DNA from: Halomonas qaidamensis
GTDB taxonomy: Bacteria; Pseudomonadota; Gammaproteobacteria; Pseudomonadales; Halomonadaceae
NCBI RefSeq assembly: GCF_025917315.1
Contig: NZ_CP080627.1
Span: forward strand, 1-64,000
Reading direction: 5' to 3'
DNA length: 64,000 nucleotides
Positions 1-12,356 of this stretch are shown piece after piece; position 1 is the first letter of the stretch, and each line of letters starts with the position of its first letter. The position numbers were made by a program, and so were the translations under genes. A model generated the notes under the pieces. That model worked only from the letters and a program-made list of their open reading frames with translations. It made no database searches and was not told the origin of the DNA.

Positions 1-1467
1 GTGTCACTCGCGCTTTGGCAACAGTGCCTGGACTACCTGCAGGACGAACTGAATTCACAGCAGTTCAATACCTGGATACGTCCGCTGCAGGCAGAAGAAG
101 GAGAGACCAATGAGCTTCGCTTGTTGGCGCCGAATCGCTTTGTGCGCGACTGGGTGAGTGATAAGTATTCAAAGCGTATCAGTGAACTGATGCGCGAACT
201 TGCGCCATCCAAGCCTCCCAAAGTCAGTTTGACAGTAGGCAGCCGCCGTGTCGCAGCACCTGCTCCGCAGCCGAGAGATTTAGGTAATCCGGTCTCAGCA
301 TCTCCTTCAAGGCAAGCATCGCCTGCGGTTCATACACTGCCAAGGGGAGACCTTGCTGATGAGCGAGAAATCGATAAGTTACGGGAAGAGTCATCGGGTC
401 GGCGCGGTAATGAACGCCAGGTACAGGTTGAGGGCAGCCTTAAACATGGTAGCGGCCTTAATCCTAATTTTACTTTTGACACATTTGTTGAAGGTAAATC
501 GAACCAACTTGCTCGTGCGGCTTCTCGTCAAGTTTCCGAAAACCCTGGCGGCGCGTATAACCCGCTGTTTTTATACGGGGGCGTTGGTTTAGGTAAAACA
601 CACTTGATGCATGCCGTAGGTAATGCTTTAGCTGGCCGCCGTGAAAATGCTCGTGTGGTTTATCTACACTCCGAGCGTTTTGTCGCTGATATGGTGAAAG
701 CATTACAGTTAAATGCGATCAACGACTTCAAGCGTTTTTATCGCAGTGTTGATGCGCTATTAATTGATGATATTCAGTTTTTTGCTGGCAAAGAGCGTTC
801 CCAGGAAGAGTTTTTCCATACTTTTAACGCACTGTTAGAGGGCGGGCAGCAGATGATCCTAACCTCTGACCGCTATCCAAAAGAGATTAGCGGCGTTGAA
901 GAACGATTAAAGTCTCGCTTTGGCTGGGGGCTGACCGTTGCGATTGAGCCACCGGAGCTTGAAACCCGTGTAGCGATTTTGATGAAAAAAGCAGATCAAG
1001 CAAAAGTCGATCTCCCGCACGACGCTGCTTTTTTTATTGCGCAGAAAATTCGCTCGAACGTTCGCGAGCTTGAGGGGGCGCTGAAAAAAGTCATTGCAGA
1101 CTCACATTTTATGGGTAAAACCATTACTCAGGACTTTATTCGCGAATCGCTTAAAGACCTATTAGCGTTACAAGATAAGCAGGTAGGCGTTGATAATATT
1201 CAGAGAACGGTCGCTGAATATTACAAAATTAAAGTCGCTGATTTGCTGTCTAAGCGTCGCTCACGTTCCGTTGCGCGGCCGCGGCAAGTTGCTATGGCGT
1301 TAGCGAAAGAGTTGACGAATCATAGTCTGCCGGAAATAGGCGATGCCTTTGGTGGCCGTGATCATACGACTGTGTTGCATGCTTGTCGTAAGGTAAAAGC
1401 GCTGCAAGAAGAGAATGCGGATATTCGTGAAGATTATAAGAACCTTCTTCGCCTGCTAACTAGTTAA
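1..1467 (+). CDS. dnaA: Chromosomal replication initiator protein DnaA
   Basis: DnaA binds DnaA boxes at oriC and opens the duplex for loading of the replicative helicase. The 488-residue protein has the usual four domains: an N-terminal helicase/DiaA-interaction domain (about 1-80), a variable linker (about 80-150), an AAA+ ATPase core and a C-terminal helix-turn-helix. Visible motifs are Walker [10 protein letters not shown] (193-201), Walker [10 protein letters not shown] and the DNA-binding signature [19 protein letters not shown] near the C terminus. It starts with GTG at base 1, so upstream control elements and oriC are outside the window, presumably on the other side of the coordinate origin. 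dnaN follows after 56 bases, the classic dnaA-dnaN-recF-gyrB order. Identification is very secure. Confidence 0.98.
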   Translation: MSLALWQQCLDYLQDELNSQQFNTWIRPLQAEEGETNELRLLAPNRFVRDWVSDKYSKRISELMRELAPSKPPKVSLTVGSRRVAAPAPQPRDLGNPVSASPSRQASPAVHTLPRGDLADEREIDKLREESSGRRGNERQVQVEGSLKHGSGLNPNFTFDTFVEGKSNQLARAASRQVSENPGGAYNPLFLYGGVGLGKTHLMHAVGNALAGRRENARVVYLHSERFVADMVKALQLNAINDFKRFYRSVDALLIDDIQFFAGKERSQEEFFHTFNALLEGGQQMILTSDRYPKEISGVEERLKSRFGWGLTVAIEPPELETRVAILMKKADQAKVDLPHDAAFFIAQKIRSNVRELEGALKKVIADSHFMGKTITQDFIRESLKDLLALQDKQVGVDNIQRTVAEYYKIKVADLLSKRRSRSVARPRQVAMALAKELTNHSLPEIGDAFGGRDHTTVLHACRKVKALQEENADIREDYKNLLRLLTS

Positions 1468-1480
1468 CCGTTATCGTTTG

Positions 1481-1502
1481 GGCCTGCACTGGCGGGCCTT
1501 TC
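1481..1502 (+). terminator. Weak terminator-like hairpin between dnaA and dnaN
   Basis: GGCCTGC (1481-1487) pairs with GCGGGCC (1492-1498) around a 4-base loop, with one G-U pair, and is followed by only TTTC. The T-run is short, so it may give partial termination or attenuation rather than end dnaA transcription. Confidence 0.4.
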
Positions 1503-1523
1503 AGGATAGAAACCGGAGTACCG

Positions 1524-2627
1524 ATGAAATTTACTATTTCCCGAGAGGCACTGCTTCGCCCGCTGACTCTGGTGGCGGGCGTAGTCGAACGGCGCCAAAC
1601 GCTGCCAGTACTTTCTAATGTACTGATCCAAGTAGAAGGGGATCAGGTAGCATTAACCGGTACCGATTTAGAAGTAGAACTAATAGGCCGTACTGTGGCT
1701 AGCCAAGTAGATCAAGAGGGTACTGCCACGGTGCCTGCGCGTAAGCTGATGGATATCTGTAAATCGCTGCCTGATCAGGCGGAGATCCAGCTAGCGGTAG
1801 AAGAGGGACGAGCTGTGCTGCGCAGTGGTCGTTCGCGTTTTACCCTATCGACGCTACCTGTTGCCGAATTTCCGAATATTGAAGATGCGGATGGTAGTCA
1901 AGAGCTTAGTGTGCCTCGTGGCACATTGAAGCACTTGATTGAGTCAACGTCTTTTGCAATGGCTCAGCAAGATGTACGGTATTATCTAAACGGTATGTTG
2001 CTTGAAATTCAAAGCAATTTATTACGCACCGTAGCAACTGATGGGCACCGCTTAGCTATGTGCTCACGTCCAATTGATGTTGCTGTAGATCAAGCACAAA
2101 AGCTAATTGTGCCGCGTAAAGGCATTTTAGAGCTTTCCCGCCTATTGGATGACAGTGATGAACCTGTCAGCCTCACCTTGGGTTCAACCCATGTACGGGC
2201 TCATACAGGTGACTTTACGTTTACCTCTAAGCTGATTGACGGCAAGTTCCCTGACTATGAGCGTGTTGTGCCTCGTAATGGCGATAAAGTACTGATTGCT
2301 GAACGTGCTGAATTGCGTCAGGTGCTTTCACGTACAGCTATTCTTTCTAATGAAAAATATCGCGGTGTACGCCTGTATCTTGAGGAAAACAATCTTAAGG
2401 TAATGGCTAATAACCCTGAGCAGGAAGAAGCCGAAGAGAACGTGTCCGTTGAGTACAACGGTGGCGCCATGGAAGTTGGCTTTAATGTTGGTTACTTAGT
2501 GGATGTACTGTCGGTCCTAGATGAAGATCGTGTACAGATTACCCTTGCAGACCCCAACAGCAGTGCATTGCTAGAGGAGCCTGGTGGCGGCGATGCGCTC
2601 TATGTTGTTATGCCGATGCGCTTATAA
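1524..2627 (+). CDS. dnaN: DNA polymerase III beta subunit (sliding clamp)
   Basis: DnaN is the ring-shaped processivity clamp that tethers DNA polymerase III and other replication and repair proteins to DNA. The 367-residue length equals that of the E. coli family member, and the protein divides into three similar clamp folds of about 120 residues each. The N terminus MKFTISREALLRPL and the C terminus ending VMPMRL are typical. A GGAG ribosome binding site lies about 8 bases before the ATG. The gene lies between dnaA and recF, as in most gammaproteobacteria. A strong hairpin follows the stop codon, so recF may be partly uncoupled from it. Confidence 0.98.
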   Translation: MKFTISREALLRPLTLVAGVVERRQTLPVLSNVLIQVEGDQVALTGTDLEVELIGRTVASQVDQEGTATVPARKLMDICKSLPDQAEIQLAVEEGRAVLRSGRSRFTLSTLPVAEFPNIEDADGSQELSVPRGTLKHLIESTSFAMAQQDVRYYLNGMLLEIQSNLLRTVATDGHRLAMCSRPIDVAVDQAQKLIVPRKGILELSRLLDDSDEPVSLTLGSTHVRAHTGDFTFTSKLIDGKFPDYERVVPRNGDKVLIAERAELRQVLSRTAILSNEKYRGVRLYLEENNLKVMANNPEQEEAEENVSVEYNGGAMEVGFNVGYLVDVLSVLDEDRVQITLADPNSSALLEEPGGGDALYVVMPMRL

Positions 2628-2650
2628 TTACTTTCAATAACTAATAAGGG

Positions 2651-2682
2651 CGGCGCTTCTGATAGCAGAAGCGCCGTTTTCG
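2651..2682 (+). terminator. Hairpin terminator after dnaN
   Basis: CGGCGCTTCT (2651-2660) and AGAAGCGCCG (2667-2676) form a perfect 10-bp stem with a 6-base loop, followed by TTTT. This is a good rho-independent terminator or attenuator between dnaN and recF. Confidence 0.7.
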
Positions 2683-2732
2683 CGTTTAGTACGGATGACA
2701 AGTGATATGGTCTTATTGGATGGTAACTGCTA

Positions 2733-3836
2733 ATGAGTGTGAAGCAGCTCAACTTTCAGGGCGTGCGTAATCTCGCGCCATTAGAAATGCGTCCTTCTTC
2801 ACGTATTAATTTGATCTATGGCAATAATGGCAGCGGTAAAACCAGTCTGTTAGAAGGTATTCACATTTTAGGGATGGGACGCTCTTTCCGCACTCGCCAA
2901 CTAAAGCATGCGATACAGAATGAAGTGCCCTATATGACGCTGTACGGACGTTTAACAGGCGATCCTGAGGTAACGCTAGGGGTAAGGAGAATGCGTGCTC
3001 AGCGCGAGCTGGAGCTGCGTCTTAGAGGAGAGAAAGGCGTTCGCTTAGCGGAGCTGGTTGAAGCGATGCCTCTTCAGGTAATAAATCCAGATGCCTTCCG
3101 CTTACTTGAAGGAGCTCCTGCGGGTCGAAGAGAGTTTCTCGATTGGGGGGTGTTTCACGTGAAACACTGCTTTCTTGACGCGTGGAAGCGAACGCGCAGA
3201 GCGGTGAAACATCGGAATGCGCTTCTTAGGCGTGGTAGAATAGAGCCAAGTGAAATAGCAGTATGGGAGCAAGAGTTAGCGATCTGGGGCGAGCGAATGG
3301 ATATGCTCAGGCAGGCGTGGTTCAGTGAGTTCTTGCCAGTATTTGATAAAACCCTTAATGAGTTGATTTCTTTGCCAGGTTTAACGCTGCGTTATGCTCG
3401 AGGCTGGGATAAGCAGCGTGGACTTGCTGACGTGCTATATGATAGTCGCCAAGCGGATCAGCAGATGGGCTTTACACAGCAGGGCCCACAGCGTGCTGAT
3501 TTACGAATTAGATTAAACAAACAGCCTGCAGTTGAGATCCTTTCCAGAGGCCAGCAAAAATTGGTGGTTAGTGCATTAAAGCTTGCCCAGGGGCGGCTTC
3601 TGGAAAGTACCACACAGCGGCACTGCATTTATTTAATCGATGATCTGCCAGCAGAGCTCGATAGCACGTACCGAGATAGATTTTGTAATTTACTTGAAAA
3701 GATGCAGTGTCAGGCATTTATTACTAGCGTCGAACCCTCCGCGCTTCGTGGTATATGGGAACCCTCAACAGAGGTTGGAATGTTTCACGTGAAACACGCC
3801 GATCAAGGGTTAAGCCAATTACTACCGGACGGGTAG
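2733..3836 (+). CDS. recF: DNA replication and repair protein RecF
   Basis: RecF is an SMC-like ATPase that, with RecO and RecR, loads RecA on gapped DNA. The 367-residue protein has Walker A GNNGSGKTS (30-38), an ABC-type signature LSRGQQKLVV (about residue 270) and Walker B IYLIDDLPAELD (about residue 308). It keeps the RecF-typical WGVFH segment. Unusually, two perfect parS centromere palindromes are embedded in the coding sequence at 3151-3166 and 3781-3796. Both are read in the same frame and give the peptide FHVKH at two places, the second within the last 20 residues. The gene lies between dnaN and gyrB as expected. Confidence 0.97.
   Translation: MSVKQLNFQGVRNLAPLEMRPSSRINLIYGNNGSGKTSLLEGIHILGMGRSFRTRQLKHAIQNEVPYMTLYGRLTGDPEVTLGVRRMRAQRELELRLRGEKGVRLAELVEAMPLQVINPDAFRLLEGAPAGRREFLDWGVFHVKHCFLDAWKRTRRAVKHRNALLRRGRIEPSEIAVWEQELAIWGERMDMLRQAWFSEFLPVFDKTLNELISLPGLTLRYARGWDKQRGLADVLYDSRQADQQMGFTQQGPQRADLRIRLNKQPAVEILSRGQQKLVVSALKLAQGRLLESTTQRHCIYLIDDLPAELDSTYRDRFCNLLEKMQCQAFITSVEPSALRGIWEPSTEVGMFHVKHADQGLSQLLPDG
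3151..3166. promoter_or_regulatory. parS: parS centromere site 1 (inside recF)
   Basis: TGTTTCACGTGAAACA is a perfect 16-bp palindrome identical to the bacterial parS consensus bound by ParB/Spo0J. It lies within recF, close to the start of the dnaA gene, as expected for origin-proximal centromere sites. Confidence 0.93.
3781..3796. promoter_or_regulatory. parS: parS centromere site 2 (3' end of recF)
   Basis: A second perfect copy of TGTTTCACGTGAAACA lies in the last 60 bases of recF, in the same reading phase as site 1. ParB would nucleate here and spread into neighbouring DNA. Confidence 0.93.
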
Positions 3837-6296
<2,460 letters not shown>

Positions 6297-6312
6297 TGTG
6301 TTTGCCCATAAA

Positions 6313-6328
6313 CGTTTCACGTGAAACA
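6313..6328. promoter_or_regulatory. parS: parS-like centromere site 3 (after gyrB)
   Basis: CGTTTCACGTGAAACA matches the parS consensus at 15 of 16 positions; only the first base differs. It lies in the gyrB-gmhB intergenic region about 2.5 kb from site 2. Confidence 0.85.
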
Positions 6329-6374
6329 TGAACGTTGCTGGATAGGCATTTATAACGTCAGTAGATGAAAAACG

Positions 6375-6411
6375 AAACGCCGCTCCTATTAAAAAGGAGC
6401 GGCGTTTTTTC
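6375..6411 (+). terminator. Rho-independent terminator of gyrB
   Basis: AACGCCGCTCC and GGAGCGGCGTT form an 11-bp stem around an AT-rich loop, followed by a run of T residues (TTTTTT). It ends the gyrB transcript and is placed to separate it from the convergent gmhB. Confidence 0.88.
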
Positions 6412-6460
6412 GTTGCTATCGAGAAAATAAGATAGGATAAATTGGAAGAAAAATAAATTG

Positions 6461-7012
6461 CTACTGTTTGCATAGCCAATCTGCAAACGCAGCTAGGTCT
6501 GAATAAACCAGCGTGTTCTCAAGTCCTTTATGATTTGCTAGCGTTTTCTCTCCTTTGCCTGTTCTGACCAACACTGGCTGGCACCCGACTGCTTCACCGG
6601 CTTGTAGATCTCGTAGGCTGTCGCCGACCATCCAACTGCCAATGATACTCTCCATTCCTAATCGCTGCTGAATTTGCAACAGCAATCCTGGTAATGGTTT
6701 TCGACAAGCGCACTGTTCATCGGGGCCGTGAGGGCAGTAAGCAATATGTGCAATATGCCCACCTTTCGCTTCAACTAGCGTTGTTAGACGCTCATGCATT
6801 AAGTGAAGCGTTGCCTCATCATAATAGCCTCGTGCAATACCCGACTGATTGGTAGCTATTGCCACGGTATACCCTGCCTGGGCCAGTTGGGCAATTGCAT
6901 CGATTGCAGAAGGGTAGGGAATCCACTCCTCTAGTGATTTAATATAAGCATCGGAGTCGTGATTGATGACACCGTCACGATCGAGTATCACCAGTTGGTT
7001 AGCTAAGATCAT
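6461..7012 (-). CDS. gmhB: D-glycero-beta-D-manno-heptose-1,7-bisphosphate 7-phosphatase
   Basis: GmhB removes the 7-phosphate from heptose bisphosphate, a step of ADP-heptose synthesis for the lipopolysaccharide inner core. The protein is a small HAD-family (HisB-N type) phosphatase of 183 residues. It shows the catalytic DRDGVIN motif (D11 and D13), TNQSGIARGYY, and the zinc-binding CPHG....CACRKP segment characteristic of GmhB. The start at 7012 is preferred over an upstream ATG at 7030 because AAGGAG lies 6 bases before it. It stands between gyrB and glyS, apart from hldD and hldE but in the same 15-kb lipopolysaccharide neighbourhood. A parS site lies about 65 bases upstream. A histidinol-phosphatase role is less likely because of the zinc loop and the context. 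Confidence 0.93.
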   Translation of the reverse strand: MILANQLVILDRDGVINHDSDAYIKSLEEWIPYPSAIDAIAQLAQAGYTVAIATNQSGIARGYYDEATLHLMHERLTTLVEAKGGHIAHIAYCPHGPDEQCACRKPLPGLLLQIQQRLGMESIIGSWMVGDSLRDLQAGEAVGCQPVLVRTGKGEKTLANHKGLENTLVYSDLAAFADWLCKQ

Positions 7013-7076
7013 AGAACTCCTTAATAGCACACCACGGTCATCTATAAGAGTAATAAGCGCTTAGCAATTGGGCGAG

Positions 7077-7092
7077 TGTTTCACGTGAAACA
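7077..7092. promoter_or_regulatory. parS: parS centromere site 4 (upstream of gmhB)
   Basis: This is a perfect TGTTTCACGTGAAACA palindrome between gmhB and glyS. With the three sites in recF and after gyrB it forms a cluster of four within 4 kb. Confidence 0.93.
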
Positions 7093-7154
7093 AGCAGCCA
7101 GCAGAACGCTGAGTTTAGTCTGGAGAAAAGCGACAATATAGTGGTAACAAGCCA

Positions 7155-7184
7155 AAAAAGCCCGGCTTGCGAGAAGCCGGGCTG
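7155..7184 (-). terminator. Rho-independent terminator of glyQS
   Basis: On the minus strand AGCCCGGCTT and AAGCCGGGCT form a 10-bp stem with a 5-base loop, followed by TTTTTT. It lies about 40 bases beyond the glyS stop codon. Confidence 0.88.
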
Positions 7185-7224
7185 CTGTGTCTACACCAGG
7201 ATTAGCCGATTGTGATGCGCGTAT

Positions 7225-9291
7225 TTACTGTGGCAGCTGTGAAATATCCGCCACTTCCAGAAAAAGCGCCTGCAGGCTGGCAAGTAGCGCTAAGCGATTA
7301 TGGCGAACAGCGTTGTCGTCGGCCATGACCATAACCTGATCGAAGAAAGCATCGACAGGCTTGCGAAGCATCGCCAGCGCATCTAGCGCCTGCTGGTAGT
7401 CACCTGCTGCAAATAACGGAGCCACTTGTTGCTGGCTGGCTGTTACTGCATTGAATAGCGTCTTCTCAGCATCTTCTTGAAGCAGGCTCTGATCAACCTG
7501 GGTACTACCGTTATGTTCTTGCTTGCTCAGGATATTTGAAACACGCTTGTTGGCAGCGGCTAACGCAGCGGCTTCCTCACGTTGAGCAAAGGCTTTAACG
7601 GCACGTAAGCGGCGAGCAAAATCCAGTGGTTTAGTGACCGGGCGAGCGCGAACCGCTAAGTACATTTCTGCACTAATGCCTTCTTCCTGTCCCCAGGCGC
7701 GGAAGCGATCCAACATATACGTCAGCACGTCTTCCACTAAACCATCCGCCTTGGGTAGCCCCTGGTGCTGTTCTGCGGCCACGTCAAGTAGCTCGCGGAG
7801 ATCCAGGTTTAGCTCACCTTTGATCAGGATGTTCAACACACCAATGGAGGCACGGCGAAGAGCGAAGGGGTCTTTCGCACCGGTTGGACGCTGGCCAATG
7901 CCGAAAATACCGATAAGCGTATCGAGCCGGTCAGCCAACGCTAGCGCTTGGCCGGTGAGACTCTGCGGAATGTCGTCGCTGGCAAAGCGGGGCAGGTACT
8001 GCTCCTCCAATGCCTGGGCAACGTCGGCAGGCTCGCCATCTTGCTCGGCATAATAGCGGCCCATAATGCCCTGGAGCTCTGGGAATTCGAGCACCATTTC
8101 GGTGACCAAGTCGCACTTGGCCAATGCCACCGCGCGTTGGGCATGCTCCACATCGCCCTTGATGCGCTCAGCGATAAAGGTAGCAATCGCCGTGCTGCGG
8201 CGGGCTTTATCTGCCAGCGTGCCTAACTGTTGCTGGAATACGACGCTTTCTAGCTGAGGAATACGCGAGGCAAGCGTTTGCTTGCGATCCGTGTCATAGA
8301 AGAAGGCAGCATCCGCTAAGCGTGGCCGAATAACCTTTTCGTTACCGGAAATGACCTGATCAGGATCCTGGCTTTCGATGTTTGAAATAGTGATAAACAG
8401 CGGTTTTAGATTGCCCTGATCATCCAGCAGGTGGAAATATTTTTGGTTGGCCTTCATAGAAGAGATCAAGCATTCGGCAGGCACTTCCAGAAAACGCTCA
8501 TCGAAACTACCCGTCAACGCGACCGGCCATTCAACTAACCCGCTAACTTCAACTAGCAGGTCCTCATCAATCACGGCGTTGGCTTCTTGTACCTCGGCTT
8601 CGGCTAATACTTGCTCTCGGATACGCTCGCGACGGCGTTGGCGATCAGCCAGCACATAGGCATTTTCAAGTGCAGCTAGGTAGTCATCAGCGTGCTCAAG
8701 CTGTATAGCATCTGGTGCGTGGAAACGGTGGCCGTAGGTGGTGCGGCTGGCTTGAAGGCCAAGCGCCTCGGCGGCAATAACGTCGCTGCCATAAAGCGCA
8801 ACCAGCCAGTGAACCGGGCGGGAGAACTCAACGCGAGAGGAGCCCCAGCGCATGTTTTTAGGTACCGGTAGCGACTGCAGCGTTTTGCGAACCATCTCTG
8901 GCAGTAGCGCCTGTACAGTCTCGCCTTGCTGCTGTTCGCGGAAACCAAGCCAAGTACCTTTATCGGTTTCCAGGTGAATCAGCTCATCAACGCTGACGCC
9001 GCAAGAGCGCGCGAAGCCTTCGGCTGCTTTGGTGGGCACGCCATCCTTGTATGCAGCGGCTAGGGCAGGGCCACGGCGCTCAACCTCACGATCAGGCTGT
9101 TTGTCTTCAAGGCCAATAACTTGTACCGCTAAACGGCGTGGGGTCGCGTAAGCAATGACGCTTTGGAACGGAATCTCGGCTTCTTGCAGGCCTTTTTCAA
9201 TGCCGGCTGCAAAGGCGTCAGAAAGCGCATCCAGCGCTGTGGGGGGAAGCTCTTCTGCACCTAGTTCTAATAAAAGCGTATCAACAGCCAT
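7225..9291 (-). CDS. glyS: Glycyl-tRNA synthetase beta subunit
   Basis: GlyS is the tRNA-recognising subunit of the bacterial alpha2-beta2 glycyl-tRNA synthetase, which charges tRNA-Gly in the cytoplasm. The 688-residue length matches the family (E. coli 689). The N terminus LLLELGAEELPP and the internal HRFHAPD and MRWGSSRVEFSRPVHW segments are family hallmarks; the C-terminal part holds the anticodon-binding region. Its ATG overlaps the glyQ stop by one base (TAATG), so the two subunits are translationally coupled. A terminator follows. Confidence 0.97.
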   Translation of the reverse strand: MAVDTLLLELGAEELPPTALDALSDAFAAGIEKGLQEAEIPFQSVIAYATPRRLAVQVIGLEDKQPDREVERRGPALAAAYKDGVPTKAAEGFARSCGVSVDELIHLETDKGTWLGFREQQQGETVQALLPEMVRKTLQSLPVPKNMRWGSSRVEFSRPVHWLVALYGSDVIAAEALGLQASRTTYGHRFHAPDAIQLEHADDYLAALENAYVLADRQRRRERIREQVLAEAEVQEANAVIDEDLLVEVSGLVEWPVALTGSFDERFLEVPAECLISSMKANQKYFHLLDDQGNLKPLFITISNIESQDPDQVISGNEKVIRPRLADAAFFYDTDRKQTLASRIPQLESVVFQQQLGTLADKARRSTAIATFIAERIKGDVEHAQRAVALAKCDLVTEMVLEFPELQGIMGRYYAEQDGEPADVAQALEEQYLPRFASDDIPQSLTGQALALADRLDTLIGIFGIGQRPTGAKDPFALRRASIGVLNILIKGELNLDLRELLDVAAEQHQGLPKADGLVEDVLTYMLDRFRAWGQEEGISAEMYLAVRARPVTKPLDFARRLRAVKAFAQREEAAALAAANKRVSNILSKQEHNGSTQVDQSLLQEDAEKTLFNAVTASQQQVAPLFAAGDYQQALDALAMLRKPVDAFFDQVMVMADDNAVRHNRLALLASLQALFLEVADISQLPQ

Positions 9292-10250
9292 TATGCGTCT
9301 CCCTGATCGGCTAGTAGTTCGCGGCGCAGGGCCTCGGGGGCCATGGGGAAGCCTGCTGCTTTACGAGACTCAAAATAAGCGGTAGCAACGTCGCGTGCCA
9401 TGGTGCGAACGCGCAGAATAAAACGCTGGCGTTCGGTCACTGAAATCGCATGGCGAGCATCCAACAGGTTAAACGTGTGAGACGCTTTGAGCACCTGCTC
9501 GTAGGCTGGCAGTGGCAGGCTGGCGGCTAGGAGTTTGCTGCACTCTTTTTCCTGATGGTCAAAGGAGGCGAACAGCTGATCAACATCCGCGTGCTCAAAG
9601 TTATAGGCTGACTGCTCACGTTCATTCTGAAGGTAGACGTCGCCGTAGCTGACCTTGCTGCCGTCAGGCGCGATGGCCCACACCAGGTCATAAACGCTAT
9701 CGACGTTTTGCAGGTACATGGCGATACGCTCAAGCCCATAGGTGAGCTCACCTGTAACGGGGTAGCACTCAATGCCGCCTGCTTGCTGGAAGTAGGTGAA
9801 CTGGGTGACTTCCATGCCGTTGAGCCACACCTCCCAACCAAGACCCCAGGCGCCCAGGGTGGGGGATTCCCAGTTATCTTCCACGAAGCGCACATCATGG
9901 ATAAGCGGGTCGAGCCCTAGGCGTTTTAGTGAGCCTAGGTATAAATCTTGTAGATTGCTGGGCGACGGCTTCATTACCACCTGGAATTGGTAGTAGTGCT
10001 GCAAACGATTGGGGTTTTCCCCATAGCGGCCATCTGTCGGGCGGCGGGAAGGCTGCACATAGGCAGCATTCCAGTTTTCTGGGCCAATTGCCCGTAGGAA
10101 GGTGGCAGGGTGGAAGGTGCCCGCGCCGACTTCCATATCGAGAGGTTGGAGAATGACACAGCCTTGTTCTGCCCAGTACTGTTGCAGAGCAAGGATCAAG
10201 CCTTGAAAGGTCGACACATCAGGTGTCGATTGGTTTGTCGAGACACTCAT
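9291..10250 (-). CDS. glyQ: Glycyl-tRNA synthetase alpha subunit
   Basis: GlyQ carries the catalytic class II aminoacyl-tRNA synthetase core that activates glycine. The protein is about 319 residues from the ATG at 10250, close to the usual 300. Family features include [17 protein letters not shown] at the N terminus, [15 protein letters not shown], and a C-terminal [18 protein letters not shown] segment. An upstream ATG at 10280 would add 10 unlike residues; neither start has a strong ribosome binding site, so the start is the uncertain point. It forms an operon with glyS and is divergent from hldD. Confidence 0.96.
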   Translation of the reverse strand: MSVSTNQSTPDVSTFQGLILALQQYWAEQGCVILQPLDMEVGAGTFHPATFLRAIGPENWNAAYVQPSRRPTDGRYGENPNRLQHYYQFQVVMKPSPSNLQDLYLGSLKRLGLDPLIHDVRFVEDNWESPTLGAWGLGWEVWLNGMEVTQFTYFQQAGGIECYPVTGELTYGLERIAMYLQNVDSVYDLVWAIAPDGSKVSYGDVYLQNEREQSAYNFEHADVDQLFASFDHQEKECSKLLAASLPLPAYEQVLKASHTFNLLDARHAISVTERQRFILRVRTMARDVATAYFESRKAAGFPMAPEALRRELLADQGDA

Positions 10251-10360
10251 CGCGGAAAGCACCGTTGGCCATGAATTCATAAGCCGTCAAGTATACAATC
10301 ACAGAGAGATGGGTTATAGGCACGTTAGCCAACAGAGCCGCTTTTGGTAAGGAGAACGCG

Positions 10361-11317
10361 ATGATCGTGGTAACAGGCGGGGCCGGTTTTATCGGTGCCA
10401 ATATTGTCAAAGCGCTGAACGCTCGCGGACGCGATGATGTAATGGTGGTCGACGATCTGCGTGATGGTACCAAGTTTATTAATTTGGCTGACTGCACGCT
10501 GGCCGATTACTTAGACAAAGATGACTTTTTAACGCGAGTAAAGGCTGCATTGCGAGGTGAATCGGTGGATCTACCAACCATCGATGCGATTTTCCACGAA
10601 GGTGCGTGCTCCGACACGACAGAGTGGGACGGGCACTACATGATGGAGAATAACTACGAGTACTCTAAGGTGTTGTTGAACTACTGTGAAAAGTTTGGCA
10701 TCCCGTTTTTGTATGCATCGTCAGCGGCAACTTACGGTGGCAGTGAGGTGTTCAAAGAAGCGCCTGAGCATGAAAAACCGCTCAACGTATACGGCTACTC
10801 TAAACTGCTGTTTGATCAGCACGTACGTTCTCGCTGGGATGAGTTGACGACACAAGTAGTGGGTTTTCGTTATTTCAATGTTTATGGTCCCCGTGAACAG
10901 CATAAGGGCAAGATGGCGAGTGTGGCTTACCATAACCATTTGCAAATTTGTAATGGTGAAACCTTAAAGCTATTTGGCGCTTACGGCGGTTACGAAGCTG
11001 GTATGCAAAGTCGCGACTTTGTTTATGTTGGTGATGTGGTTGACGTCAATCTTTGGTTTTTAGACAACCCCCATGCCTCGGGTATTTTCAATTTGGGCAC
11101 CGGACGTGCAGAGCCATTCAAAGCGATTGGCGAGGCGGTGATTGAGTTTTATGGCCAAGGGCAAATTGACTACATCCCTTTCCCTGAAGAGCTTAAAGGA
11201 CGCTATCAAAGCTACACTCGGGCAGATATTAGCAATCTGCGTGCCTCAGGGTGTGATGTCGAATTCAAGACCGTCGCCCAAGGTGTGAAAGCCTATTTGG
11301 AGTGGCTAAATGGCTAA
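10361..11317 (+). CDS. hldD: ADP-L-glycero-D-manno-heptose 6-epimerase
   Basis: HldD converts ADP-D-glycero-D-manno-heptose to the L-glycero form used by the heptosyltransferases. The 318-residue protein is an extended short-chain dehydrogenase with an NAD(P)-binding TGGAGFIG motif (5-12), the catalytic YGYSK (Tyr-X3-Lys) motif and the conserved [11 protein letters not shown] segment. Length and the [12 protein letters not shown] stretch are specific to HldD/RfaD. GGAG precedes the ATG. Its end overlaps the start of waaF by 8 bases (ATGGCTAA), so the two genes form a transcription unit. It works after GmhB and HldE, both encoded nearby. Confidence 0.97.
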   Translation: MIVVTGGAGFIGANIVKALNARGRDDVMVVDDLRDGTKFINLADCTLADYLDKDDFLTRVKAALRGESVDLPTIDAIFHEGACSDTTEWDGHYMMENNYEYSKVLLNYCEKFGIPFLYASSAATYGGSEVFKEAPEHEKPLNVYGYSKLLFDQHVRSRWDELTTQVVGFRYFNVYGPREQHKGKMASVAYHNHLQICNGETLKLFGAYGGYEAGMQSRDFVYVGDVVDVNLWFLDNPHASGIFNLGTGRAEPFKAIGEAVIEFYGQGQIDYIPFPEELKGRYQSYTRADISNLRASGCDVEFKTVAQGVKAYLEWLNG

Positions 11318-12356
11318 TTCTGCCAAGCGCATATTGGTGGTCGGCCCATCCTGGGTCGGCGATATGGTGATGGCGCAAAGCCTGTTCATCACCCTTAAAG
11401 CACGCTATCCAGGATCAACCCTAGGCGTAGTGGCGCCTGCTTGGTCAAAGCCTATCCTTGAGCGCATGCCTGAAGTCGACGAAGTGCTTTCATTGGCTGT
11501 AGGGCATGGCGAGTTTGGTCTTGCCAACCGCCGTGAGCTGGCGGTGCGTTTACGGGGGCGCTTTGATCGTGCCATTGTTCTTCCGCGCTCCTGGAAAGCA
11601 GCGCTAGTTCCTTTTATGGCACGTATTCCTGAGCGTATCGGCTTTTTGGGTGAACACCGTTACGGTTTGTTGAAGGAGAGGCGTAAGCTAGATAAACAAG
11701 TGTTGAACCAAACGGTGAAGCGGTTTGTTTCTTTGGGGCTACCTCTGGAAGAGGCAATGCGTGGTGAATTTGCGATCCCCACACCGCGGTTAACGATTGA
11801 TCGAGATAACCTAGTCAACTTACGTCTTACCCATGCGCTGTCGTCACGACCTGCGATTGGCATGATGCCTGGTGCTGAGTACGGACCTGCTAAGCAGTGG
11901 CCATTAGGTTATTTTCATGAGTTAGCAGCGCGGCTGATCAAAGACGGATTTGAAGTGCGTGTGTTTGGTGGGCCTAAAGACCATACTGCAGGTGAGAACA
12001 TTGTAAAAGAACTGCCCCATGCGCATAACTTGTGCGGTAAAACCCAATTGGCGGATGCCGTTGATCTGTTAGCAGACTGTCGTCAAGTAGTTACCAACGA
12101 CTCAGGCTTAATGCACGTGGCCGCCGCGGTGGGGGTGCGTATTCACGCCCTTTACGGTTCTTCATCACCTGCTTACACACCGCCCCTAACCGATAATGCC
12201 GTCATTCACTATTTAGCACTTTCCTGCTCACCTTGCTTTAAGCGTACCTGCCCGCTGGGGCATACCAACTGTTTGAATGAGCTAGAAGTAGAGCAAGTAT
12301 ACCGAGCGATGCGTGTCGATAGTCAGCGCGCTAACGGCGTTAATGTTAACGCATAA
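11310..12356 (+). CDS. waaF: Lipopolysaccharide heptosyltransferase II
   Basis: WaaF transfers the second L-glycero-D-manno-heptose to the inner core at the cytoplasmic face of the inner membrane. The 348-residue GT-B protein belongs to glycosyltransferase family 9. It begins with the family signature [20 protein letters not shown], contains [14 protein letters not shown] in the donor-binding region, [14 protein letters not shown] in the second Rossmann domain, and the C-terminal [14 protein letters not shown] cysteine cluster typical of WaaF. It is coupled to hldD. Its 3' end overlaps the convergent OpgB-like gene by 11 bases. WaaF is preferred over WaaC because of the [12 protein letters not shown] motif. 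Confidence 0.95.
   Translation: MANSAKRILVVGPSWVGDMVMAQSLFITLKARYPGSTLGVVAPAWSKPILERMPEVDEVLSLAVGHGEFGLANRRELAVRLRGRFDRAIVLPRSWKAALVPFMARIPERIGFLGEHRYGLLKERRKLDKQVLNQTVKRFVSLGLPLEEAMRGEFAIPTPRLTIDRDNLVNLRLTHALSSRPAIGMMPGAEYGPAKQWPLGYFHELAARLIKDGFEVRVFGGPKDHTAGENIVKELPHAHNLCGKTQLADAVDLLADCRQVVTNDSGLMHVAAAVGVRIHALYGSSSPAYTPPLTDNAVIHYLALSCSPCFKRTCPLGHTNCLNELEVEQVYRAMRVDSQRANGVNVNA

Noticed and set aside
8676..8948. Long frames antisense to glyS, glyQ and other core genes
   Set aside because: They lie wholly within well-identified genes on the other strand and show no family similarity.
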